Source of the DNA: Woeseia sp.
GTDB lineage: Bacteria > Pseudomonadota > Gammaproteobacteria > Steroidobacterales > Woeseiaceae
Assembly: GCA_018701055.1 (NCBI GenBank)
Contig: JABIUH010000470.1
Coordinates: forward strand, 1-11,311
DNA: 11,311 nt
Direction: 5' to 3'
Made by a program: the position numbers and the translations under genes. This document shows positions 1 to 6,214 of the stretch, piece by piece. Every line of letters begins with the position of its first letter. Positions within the stretch are counted from its first letter, which is position 1. Below the pieces are notes generated by a model. The model made no database searches and was not told the DNA's origin. It saw only the letters and a list, made by a program, of their open reading frames with translations.

Positions 1-1620
1 CTCGAATGGGTAGTGCCATTGGGCGTAGGACATTGCGCCGGAGTCAAACCAACAATCGATTACTTCTGGCACCCGCCTATAGGTCCGCCCGTCTTTTTCA
101 AATGTCACGTCGTCGACGACCGGACGATGGAGGTCTAGCTCGGTCAGCGACCGACCCGTCAATTCTTCAAGCTCAGCAATAGAACCGATGCAAACACTGT
201 CACCCTCTCCGTCAGTCCAAATCGGCAACGGCGTACCCCAGAATCGCTCGCGCGAAAGTGCCCAGTCGACGTTGTTCTCCAACCATTTTCCGAAGCGACC
301 ATCACGAATATTTTCCGGCACCCACTTAATGGATTGGTTGAGTTCAACCATACGATCTCGATAATCCGACGTACGAATGTACCAAGCGTTTTTCGCGTAA
401 TAGATAATCGGATCGCCGGTGCGCCAACCGAATGGATAGCTATGCCGATATTTTTCCGAAATAAACATCAAGCCGCGTTCTTTCAATATGCGGATAAGTG
501 TTTTGTCGGCATCCTTAAAGAACATTCCGGCTACCGGTTCAATTTCTGGTAGAAAATTGCCATCTTCGCCGACCGCATGCATCACAGGCAAACCGTGCGC
601 TTGCCCTAATGCGAGATCATCAACGCCATAGGCAGGCGCTGTATGCACAATTCCGGTTCCCGATTCGGTGCTGACGAATTCGGCCGAGACAACTCGAAAT
701 GCGTCGCCTTCTACGTCCAAATAATCGAACAAGCGGTGGTACCGCAATCCGACCAGTTCTCTTCCCTTCACCGTTTTTGTAACTGAATGCGGAACGTCAC
801 GCATGACGGACTCGCGCAATGCCTCGGCAAGAATCAGCGTCTCGCCATCCGCCTCGACATATACGTAGTCTATGTCGTCATGAACGGCGAGCAGCATGTT
901 CGCGGGAAGTGTCCAGGGAGTCGTCGTCCACACGAGAAAAGACGTATTTTCTTTTCCATCAACATTAAAACGCACAAATACCGATGGGTCATCGACATCC
1001 TTGTACCCTTGCGCCAGCTCATGCGATGACAAAGTTGCGCCAATCCGAGGATCATATGGCACAACCTTATAGCCCTGGTAAATGAGTCCCTTATCCCAGA
1101 TCGTTTTTAGAAGATGCCACTCGCTTTCAATAAAACTGTTGTGCAAAGTGTAATAGGCCTCGTCGAGATTGACCCAAAACCCCATGCGCTCTGTCATCTT
1201 CTCCCAGTCGCCAATGTAGCGCATGACAGATTCGCGACAGAGGCGAGTGAATTCGGCGATGCCAACTTTATCTTCAATCTCTTGCTTGTCGTAACTATCA
1301 ATTTTGTTGTCGCGTTTTAGCTGTTTTTCGACTTCGTGCTCAACAGGTAATCCGTGAGTATCCCAACCTGCCTTACGGGGTACGTGATAGCCACGCATCG
1401 TTTTATATCGCGGATAAACGTCTTTGAAGCTGCGCGCAAGAACATGATGAATGCCGGGTTTGCCGTTCGCCGTCGGCGGCCCTTCGTTAAACGTGAATAA
1501 CGGTCTGCCTTCCGACATTTTCAGTGTCGCTTCGAAAACGTCGTGCTCGCGCCAAAACTTGAGCACTTCCGTTTCGAGCGCTGGTCCGTCGTAACGACCC
1601 GATATTTCTTTAAAACTCAT
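1..1620 (-). CDS. ileS: Isoleucyl-tRNA synthetase, N-terminal 540 codons (gene runs off the left edge)
   Basis: This cytoplasmic enzyme charges tRNA-Ile with isoleucine. The reading frame starts at ATG 1618-1620 and is open to base 1, so the C-terminal half, including the KMSKS loop and anticodon-binding domain, is outside the window. The class I HIGH region reads GPPTANGKPGIHHVLAR (about residues 47-63), with GIHH standing in for HIGH. The family motif WDTHGLPVE follows. The editing (CP1) domain shows TTTPWTLPAN and GTGIVHTAPAYG, and the catalytic domain resumes with VDWALSRERFWGTPLPIW. From memory it resembles the Thermus/clostridial/eukaryote-like IleS more than the E. coli type. In the Thermus enzyme a CWRC zinc knuckle follows HSYP; here the segment reads GWRTGDPIIYY, and the other expected zinc cysteines in this part also appear to be missing. 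Expression is probably controlled by the T-box leader upstream. The start has only a weak ribosome-binding site (GGGAATGAGAT). Confidence 0.95.
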   Translation of the reverse strand, partial: MSFKEISGRYDGPALETEVLKFWREHDVFEATLKMSEGRPLFTFNEGPPTANGKPGIHHVLARSFKDVYPRYKTMRGYHVPRKAGWDTHGLPVEHEVEKQLKRDNKIDSYDKQEIEDKVGIAEFTRLCRESVMRYIGDWEKMTERMGFWVNLDEAYYTLHNSFIESEWHLLKTIWDKGLIYQGYKVVPYDPRIGATLSSHELAQGYKDVDDPSVFVRFNVDGKENTSFLVWTTTPWTLPANMLLAVHDDIDYVYVEADGETLILAEALRESVMRDVPHSVTKTVKGRELVGLRYHRLFDYLDVEGDAFRVVSAEFVSTESGTGIVHTAPAYGVDDLALGQAHGLPVMHAVGEDGNFLPEIEPVAGMFFKDADKTLIRILKERGLMFISEKYRHSYPFGWRTGDPIIYYAKNAWYIRTSDYRDRMVELNQSIKWVPENIRDGRFGKWLENNVDWALSRERFWGTPLPIWTDGEGDSVCIGSIAELEELTGRSLTELDLHRPVVDDVTFEKDGRTYRRVPEVIDCWFDSGAMSYAQWHYPFE

Positions 1621-1685
1621 ATCTCATTCCCGCAAATCACTACCGCCAAGCATTCTGCCCATGCGGCATAAATTCGTCCGTACAC

Positions 1686-1719
1686 AAAAAAGCCCCGGAC
1701 GCCGTTAAGCGTCCGGGGC
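1686..1719 (-). terminator. T-box intrinsic terminator
   Basis: Read on the minus strand, an 11-bp perfect stem GCCCCGGACGC / GCGTCCGGGGC with a 6-nt loop (TTAACG) is followed at once by six T. Its 5' strand is shared with the 3' strand of the T-box antiterminator, so the two folds compete. This implies control by premature termination rather than by blocking translation. Confidence 0.93.
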
Positions 1720-1937
1720 GATCAAATTCAGTCGCGGTACCACCCGGTTCACAACGAAAAAAGATTCGCTGCCTCAATGTGCCCGTCTCGTGGGCCAGTC
1801 GGCCGGACCTACTCAGCGTTTGCTTTTCGAGCGGCGACTCCGGGGTGATATTCAGCGGTTCTCGATCCGGGGCTCTCACTATCTCCCGGTCACTCTTAAT
1901 CAAGGCTACCCGCTTACTGGCCCCCATCTACGTCCTG
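1686..1937 (-). promoter_or_regulatory. T-box riboswitch (ileS leader, Ile AUC specifier)
   Basis: The untranslated leader of ileS folds as a T-box, which binds uncharged tRNA-Ile and then lets transcription continue. Positions descend along the minus strand. Stem I has base pairs GAC/GTC (1934-1932 with 1838-1836), a K-turn-like asymmetric loop, GGGG/CCCC (1925-1922 with 1845-1842), then the specifier loop, closed by AGCGG/CCGCT (1914-1910 with 1858-1854). The specifier loop carries the AGTA and GAA loop-E strands and ATC at 1849-1847, followed by A. A distal hairpin lies at about 1889-1867, and a stem III candidate at 1770-1753. The T-box core GGGTGGTACCGCG is at 1745-1733. The antiterminator pairs CCGGG (1747-1743) with CCCGG (1717-1713) and GCG (1735-1733) with CGC (1720-1718), leaving the 7-nt bulge TGGTACC. 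TGGT can pair with the ACCA end of tRNA-Ile. This pairing excludes the terminator. Pairings were made by eye. Confidence 0.93.
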
Positions 1938-1943
1938 CTGCGC

Positions 1944-1972
1944 AAACTAGCCGCCAGACGCGGAAAACTCAA
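1944..1972 (-). promoter_or_regulatory. Probable sigma-70 promoter of the T-box/ileS transcript
   Basis: On the minus strand, TTGAGT (1972-1967), a 17-bp spacer and TAGTTT (1949-1944) resemble -35 and -10 boxes. The expected start, about 7 nt downstream near 1937, falls just before the first pairs of T-box stem I. That fit supports the assignment, although the -10 box is only a moderate match. Confidence 0.6.
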
Positions 1973-2027
1973 GCAAAACCTGGAAAATAACTCGAATTAG
2001 CCCGTGTGATTGAGTTCTGCGCAGGCC

Positions 2028-2055
2028 GCTAGTCGAAATCGAGAAAGCGACTAGC
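2028..2055. repeat. 8-bp inverted repeat upstream of the hydrolase gene
   Basis: GCTAGTCG (2028-2035) and CGACTAGC (2048-2055) form a perfect 8-bp inverted repeat with a 12-nt spacer. It lies 20 bp before the first possible start of the hydrolase and upstream of the ileS promoter, between divergent genes. It could be an operator or an RNA hairpin in the hydrolase leader. No known binding-site consensus was recognised. Confidence 0.35.
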
Positions 2056-2075
2056 ATCGAATCGCTCCAGATACG

Positions 2076-3098
2076 TTGTATTCTGCGAGCCAGAACCCTA
2101 CGCAATACGTTTCAGACTGGGACAAGCAGGCATTGACCGTGAACTTTCCAACACCAGAAATTATTCATAACGGCGAAATCAATATGGCCGTACACCAGAT
2201 GGGTGACGGCCCACCGTTGATTCTGGTACATGGCTTTCCGGAGCTGGCTTATTCGTGGCGTCACCAGATCCCTGCATTGGCCGCGGCCGGTTACCGTGTC
2301 ATTGCGCCGGATATGCGCGGCTATGGAGGCACCGACAAACCGAACGGCGTGCCCGCATACACGGTACAAAAACTTATTGGTGATCTCACCGGACTCATGG
2401 ATGCCCTATCCATCGAGCGCGCCTTGATGGTTGGGCATGACTGGGGTGCGCTGGCGGTTTGGCAGATGGCACTGCTCGCGCCCGACCGCATGGCTGGGCT
2501 CATCAATCTGAACATTCCGTTCATGGCCCGCCCGCCCATCAATCCGATTACGCTTATGCGATGGAAACTTGGAAAGAATTTCTACATCGTTAATTTTCAG
2601 GACTCGGATGAGGCCGACAGACGTTTCGCCGAAGACCCAGCACGTTTTATCGATTTCGTTGTGCGTCGGCGCAAACGGCCGCGACGACAAGACTCGATGA
2701 GCCGTAGTACAAAACGCAAACCGCTAAGTCTTCTTGAGATGCTGGATACCGACGAGGCAGCCGGCAGCCCCATCCTCAATACGGATGAACTCGACGTATT
2801 TGCGCGCGCCTTCTCAGCAGGTGGGTTCACGGGACCCATCAATTGGTACCGCAATTTCAAACACAATTGGAAATCTACCCGTGGCGTCGATCAGACGGTG
2901 CGACTGCCATCGCTTTTCGTTGGCGCAACCGAAGAGATTTTCGCCTCTCCCAAGCAAGTTGCCGCCATGGACAAATATATTCCCGATTTAGAAGTGGCAA
3001 TCATTGAAGATTGTGGGCATTGGACGCAGCAGGAGAAGCCGCAGGAATTGAATAAAGTCATGCTGGACTGGCTAGCAAGGCGTTATCCCGCCAAATAG
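2076..3098 (+). CDS. Alpha/beta hydrolase, epoxide hydrolase-like
   Basis: This is a probable soluble hydrolase of the epoxide hydrolase branch of the alpha/beta-hydrolase fold, which opens epoxides to diols through a covalent aspartyl ester. Visible motifs (numbered from 2076) are the oxyanion-hole HGFP at 52-55 followed by ELAYSWRHQ, the nucleophile elbow GHDWGA with Asp122, candidate lid tyrosines Tyr170 (NFYIVNFQ) and Tyr258 (NWYRN), and the catalytic His315 in EDCGHW. The third catalytic acid is probably within GATEEIF (284-290). Residues 197-215 form an unusually basic stretch in the lid region. The longest frame starts at TTG 2076 without a convincing ribosome-binding site. Starts at TTG 2133, GTG 2139 or ATG 2184 are possible, and the conserved fold begins near residue 30. 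The substrate is unknown; a haloalkane dehalogenase is less likely because of the HGFPE and tyrosine pattern. The gene is divergent from ileS and convergent with the next gene. Confidence 0.88.
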   Translation: MYSASQNPTQYVSDWDKQALTVNFPTPEIIHNGEINMAVHQMGDGPPLILVHGFPELAYSWRHQIPALAAAGYRVIAPDMRGYGGTDKPNGVPAYTVQKLIGDLTGLMDALSIERALMVGHDWGALAVWQMALLAPDRMAGLINLNIPFMARPPINPITLMRWKLGKNFYIVNFQDSDEADRRFAEDPARFIDFVVRRRKRPRRQDSMSRSTKRKPLSLLEMLDTDEAAGSPILNTDELDVFARAFSAGGFTGPINWYRNFKHNWKSTRGVDQTVRLPSLFVGATEEIFASPKQVAAMDKYIPDLEVAIIEDCGHWTQQEKPQELNKVMLDWLARRYPAK

Positions 3099-3102
3099 AA
3101 TG

Positions 3103-3125
3103 GGGTCAGAGAACTACTCTGACCC
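3103..3125. repeat. Perfect 9-bp palindromic hairpin between convergent genes (REP-like or terminator)
   Basis: GGGTCAGAG (3103-3111), a 5-nt loop AACTA and CTCTGACCC (3117-3125) form a perfect 9-bp hairpin 5 bp after one stop codon and 13 bp before the other. No T-run follows on either strand, so it is not a classical intrinsic terminator. The GGGGTCAGA...TCTGACCC pattern resembles short palindromes scattered in many proteobacterial genomes and sometimes linked with RAYT-type transposases. That link is from memory. It may also stop transcription or protect both mRNA 3' ends. Confidence 0.6.
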
Positions 3126-3137
3126 GGATGCTCTTAT

Positions 3138-3860
3138 CTAGTGAATTATTTCGGACGTCGGAAGATCACTCTCAGCACCGAACATCACCCGGTCAAATAC
3201 GTTCACAAGGTTTTCCGTTTGCTGCGCGCCGATGACCAACAGCCTCTTATTGATCAAAAAATCCGGAATATTAGTAATGCCACTCTGCCGAACCTGCCCC
3301 TCTTGGGAAAGAACGATTTTCCTGGAGCGATCGTCCTCCAGGGTCGATAAGATTTCGTTCAGGCCAAGACCAACCTTAATTCCCAATTCAGCCAAAACGT
3401 CGGGATTCGAAATATCAAGACCAGCGGAAAAAAACCCTTGCAGAATACTCTCCGCCAAACGGGATGTATCTGCACTTTGGGACTCAGCCAGATTCATCAG
3501 TCGATGCGCATTCAGGGTGTTGGGCACATTCGTAATTCGGTCTAATCGAAAATCGACACCTTCCGCTTTACCGGACATTACCAACTGATCCATTGCCGGT
3601 TGCAACGCTTTTGGATCACCGAATTTAGATTGGACATACTCCTCAAACGGCTGACCTGATAGCGGCATGTTGGGGTTTAGCTGATAGGGGTACCAGGTAA
3701 CCATGCTCGGACCGTGCACCACTGACAGCGCGCGGTCCAACCACTTCTTACCCAGATAACTCCACGGACACACTAAATCTGCAATCACATCTACTTGCAG
3801 CATCGCCGTTACGCGCGGCAATCCCGTCATCGAAAGCTTAGTTAATTCGGGTCCAATCAT
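3138..3860 (-). CDS. DsbA-family (FrnE-like) thioredoxin-fold protein
   Basis: The protein belongs to the DsbA/FrnE/2-hydroxychromene-2-carboxylate isomerase group. It is 240 aa from the preferred start, which fits FrnE. Features are a first beta strand VDVIADLVCPWSYLGKKWL with the active-site position CPWS (Cys31), a helical insertion in the middle, and a C-terminal GITNIPDFLINKRLLVIGAQ that supplies the cis-proline loop (NIPDF) and the usual FrnE ending. The second cysteine of CxxC is replaced by serine, so a dithiol oxidase is unlikely. A monothiol, glutathione-dependent or isomerase-type role fits better. No signal peptide is seen, so it is probably cytoplasmic. ATG at 3858-3860 is chosen because AGAGG lies 5 nt upstream; a GTG two codons earlier (3866) overlaps that site. 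The gene is alone and convergent with the hydrolase. Its exact substrate cannot be deduced. Confidence 0.85.
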   Translation of the reverse strand: MIGPELTKLSMTGLPRVTAMLQVDVIADLVCPWSYLGKKWLDRALSVVHGPSMVTWYPYQLNPNMPLSGQPFEEYVQSKFGDPKALQPAMDQLVMSGKAEGVDFRLDRITNVPNTLNAHRLMNLAESQSADTSRLAESILQGFFSAGLDISNPDVLAELGIKVGLGLNEILSTLEDDRSRKIVLSQEGQVRQSGITNIPDFLINKRLLVIGAQQTENLVNVFDRVMFGAESDLPTSEIIH

Positions 3861-4027
3861 AGTCACCTCTATATGGGATCAGTTAGCCCTAGCTTCAAGT
3901 GTATGAGGACGATGCTGAACGAGGGCTTACTAACTTCAGAGACCTAAGCGAGAGAATAGTTTTATTAATTTATTGTCATTTTTGAAGATTTTTACGAATT
4001 TTAGCGACTAATCGCGATAATTTAACG

Positions 4028-4447
4028 TCAATTCTTGCCCCGTAGCTCATTCTGGATAGCCAAGTTACCCCGTATATACGCGATCCAGACAACCCCACCG
4101 GTCAAAATGAAATTAATCATTTCCTCGCTGCGAATGAAGCCCTCGCCCGTCTGGAGGATGGTATCCGAATAGGTCATTACCCTGACACCCATGGTCACGA
4201 TCAAAAGCACCAACGTAAATAAAGATTCAATTGTTCCAACCCAGCGACTGAGCTACGGTCGCCACCAGATAAGGCTTAAGCAAGCGAAACAGAAGACATA
4301 ATAAATCGCACGCCAAACGGGGAATGCCTCCAGTGAAGCGAGACGGACATTGATTCCGAGACTATAGTCGAGCATCAGGAACACAGCCGTTGCCATGTAA
4401 TACAGTCGCAGAAAGATCCCGGAGGTCGTAACTGCCTGAACGTTCAT
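4028..4447 (-). pseudogene. Small four-helix membrane protein gene split by an in-frame TAG
   Basis: A 140-codon frame starts at ATG 4445-4447, with AAGGAT about 7 nt upstream, and ends at 4028. Codon 65 (4255-4253) is TAG, right after WWRP. Beyond it the same frame continues without another stop for 74 codons, with membrane-protein character: LSRWVGTIESLFTLVLLIVT and later MINFILTGGVVWIAYI. Hydrophobic segments lie near residues 10-30, 46-62, 73-90 and 112-125, so the full product would have about four helices. A single C-to-T change from CAG (Gln) would explain the stop. It may be a nonsense-mutated gene, a sequencing error, or a real stop with read-through or re-initiation. A GTG at 4213 could restart translation, but no good ribosome-binding site is visible. 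I do not recognise the family. It is divergent from msrP, 77 bp away. Confidence 0.7.
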
Positions 4448-4472
4448 GAATTTATCCTTAGGGGCGCAATAT

Positions 4473-4500
4473 TTGGTGACCACACCCGGTCTGATAGACT
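4473..4500 (+). promoter_or_regulatory. Possible msrPQ promoter
   Basis: TTGGTG (4473-4478), a 16-bp spacer and TAGACT (4495-4500) are acceptable -35 and -10 boxes in the 77-bp gap between the divergent membrane-protein gene and msrP. The ribosome-binding site GGAGAG follows at 4515-4520. The boxes are imperfect and were judged by eye. Confidence 0.35.
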
Positions 4501-4524
4501 GAGTCTAAACTGTCGGAGAGAAGC

Positions 4525-5508
4525 GTGCTGATCAAGAAACCTGTGGATATTCGCCCCTCAGAAATTACCAGTAAAGAGTCCTATTTTAATCGCCGCAAAT
4601 TCATGCAGGCTGCCGCACTCGCCGGCGGTTCAATCGTGGCCGGCGATGCGTTGCCGGCAATTATCCCCAATGAAAAGCGCGCGAAATTGGAAGGCATCGT
4701 ACCGAGCGAATTTTCGACGGACGAAACACCCAACAGCTATGACGATGTAACGACGTACAATAATTATTACGAATTCGGTCTCCGCAAAGATGATCCGTTT
4801 CGCAATTCTCAAGAATTCAAACCGCGACCCTGGTCGATTGAAGTCACTGGCGATGCTGAGGTAACCGGATCATTCGCCCTCGAGGATTTTGTCAATTCGC
4901 AGACCTTGGAAGAGAGAATCTACCGACTGCGCTGTGTCGAGGCATGGTCGATGGTTATCCCGTGGGTCGGAATATCATTGGCTGATGTGGTGAAAAGATT
5001 CAAGCCGCTGTCGAAAGCCAAGTACGTGGTGTTCGAAACGCTCTTGGATCGTGATCAAATGCCTGGTCAGAGATCACGCTCATTGCGCTGGCCTTATGTC
5101 GAAGGCTTGACCATTGCTGAAGCAACCAATCCGTTACCTATTCTTGCGGTCGGCGTTTTTGGTGAGGTTCTACCGAATCAGAACGGCGCTCCTCTGCGTT
5201 TAATTGTGCCGTGGAAATACGGCTTCAAAAGCATCAAGGGTATTGTTCGCATGCACTTTACGGACAAGCAACCGCGTACCAGCTGGGATCTCGCTGCATC
5301 GCATGAATATGGTTTCTATGCGAACGTCAATCCGAATGTCGACCATCCGCGTTGGAGTCAGGCACGAGAGCGACGCATCGGGGCAGATCAAGGCGGCGGA
5401 TTTCAAAGTCTATTCTCAGCGTCTAAACAAGACACAGTCATGTTCAACGGTTACGGCGAACACGTCGCACATCTGTATGACGGACTAGACCTTAAAAAGA
5501 ACTTCTAG
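4525..5508 (+). CDS. msrP: Periplasmic protein-methionine-sulfoxide reductase catalytic subunit
   Basis: MsrP (formerly YedY) is a periplasmic molybdopterin enzyme that reduces methionine sulfoxide in oxidised envelope proteins, using electrons from MsrQ. The 327-aa product is close to the family length. It begins with a Tat-type signal, NRRKFMQAA at 22-30 followed by a hydrophobic stretch. Family blocks match E. coli MsrP as I remember it: YNNYYEFGL, LEERIYRLRCVEAWSMV with molybdenum-ligand Cys137, QNGAPLRLIVPWKYGFK, EYGFYANVNPNVDHPRWSQA, and a C-terminal FNGYGEHVAHLYDGLDL. The start is GTG with GGAGAG about 4 nt upstream; an ATG (Met27) would cut into the Tat signal. It is followed after 7 bp by msrQ, so the two are probably one operon. 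No HprSR-type two-component regulator is seen beside it. Confidence 0.96.
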   Translation: MLIKKPVDIRPSEITSKESYFNRRKFMQAAALAGGSIVAGDALPAIIPNEKRAKLEGIVPSEFSTDETPNSYDDVTTYNNYYEFGLRKDDPFRNSQEFKPRPWSIEVTGDAEVTGSFALEDFVNSQTLEERIYRLRCVEAWSMVIPWVGISLADVVKRFKPLSKAKYVVFETLLDRDQMPGQRSRSLRWPYVEGLTIAEATNPLPILAVGVFGEVLPNQNGAPLRLIVPWKYGFKSIKGIVRMHFTDKQPRTSWDLAASHEYGFYANVNPNVDHPRWSQARERRIGADQGGGFQSLFSASKQDTVMFNGYGEHVAHLYDGLDLKKNF

Positions 5509-5515
5509 ACTTAAG

Positions 5516-6142
5516 ATGGACACGGTTCGACAAATTCGCTTCATCTGGAAGCCGCTGATTTTTATTGCCAGCCTGGTGCCGTTCGCACTGGTTGTCGGTG
5601 ACTTATTTCAAGTGACGGGTAGCTTGGGAGCGAATCCCGTTGAAGAAATCCAAGACCGTTTCGGCTATTGGGGACTGCGCTTTATTTTGATTGCGCTCGC
5701 CGTTACGCCAGCGCGCACCATCACTGACAAGCAGTGGTTGACGCGTTTTCGGCGCATGCTAGGTCTGTTTGCATTTTTCTACGTGCTGATGCACTTCTTG
5801 ACCTGGTTGATCCTCGATCAAGGGCTACTCCTTTCCGCAATTGGCGAGGATATATTCAAGCGACCGTTCATCACGATCGGATTCGCCGCAATGTTGATTC
5901 TATTAGCGCTGACAGCGACTTCGACCACCGGCGTTCGCCGGAGACTGGGGAAAACCTGGCAGAAATTGCACAACTGGGTTTATGCCGCTGCCATCCTCGG
6001 CGTCTGGCATTACTGGTGGCAAGTTAAACTCGACGCCACTGATCCGGCAATCTACGCCGCCATCCTGGCGCTCCTATTAAGCTATCGCTTTTGGCAACGA
6101 AGAAAGCGAGCACGGCAGCGGACACAAACAGCAAGCGCCTAG
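5516..6142 (+). CDS. msrQ: Haem-binding membrane subunit of the MsrPQ system
   Basis: MsrQ (formerly YedZ) is an inner-membrane b-type haem protein that passes electrons from the quinone pool or a cytoplasmic flavin reductase to MsrP. The 208-aa product has about six hydrophobic segments, near residues 11-31, 48-66, 80-101, 118-136, 152-170 and 178-193. Candidate haem-ligand histidines are His93 (LMHFLTW), His152 (QKLHNWVY) and His165 (GVWHYWW). The block around RRRLGKTWQKLHNWVY is typical of the ferric-reductase-like domain. The C-terminus is strongly basic (RRKRARQRT), consistent with a cytoplasmic tail. The gene starts 7 bp after the msrP stop, so translation is probably coupled. Confidence 0.95.
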   Translation: MDTVRQIRFIWKPLIFIASLVPFALVVGDLFQVTGSLGANPVEEIQDRFGYWGLRFILIALAVTPARTITDKQWLTRFRRMLGLFAFFYVLMHFLTWLILDQGLLLSAIGEDIFKRPFITIGFAAMLILLALTATSTTGVRRRLGKTWQKLHNWVYAAAILGVWHYWWQVKLDATDPAIYAAILALLLSYRFWQRRKRARQRTQTASA

Positions 6143-6214
6143 CGTTTCGCCACTCGGACCTATCTGCTAACGTTGCAGATACATCTCCCAAAACTGTCAA
6201 TAGTAGGAAGCGAC

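Noticed and set aside
334..1320. Several plus-strand open frames opposite ileS
   Set aside because: They are shadows of the strongly conserved ileS frame on the other strand.
1640..1669. Nine-codon frame MPHGQNAWR between the T-box terminator and the ileS start
   Set aside because: It has no ribosome-binding site and no isoleucine codons, so it is not a leader peptide of the attenuation kind. The T-box explains the control.
1640..1927. Open frame of 95 codons on the minus strand across the T-box
   Set aside because: It lies inside a structured RNA leader with matching stems and a terminator, and the protein has no recognisable features.
1779..2000. Plus-strand open frames of 66-73 codons between ileS and the hydrolase
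   Set aside because: They are antisense to the T-box and its promoter and show no protein family features.
3861..4027. AT-rich gap upstream of the FrnE-like gene, with a short GCGA-TTAG-TCGC hairpin near 4010
   Set aside because: The stem is only 4 bp and no T-run or clear promoter pair fits, so no feature was called.
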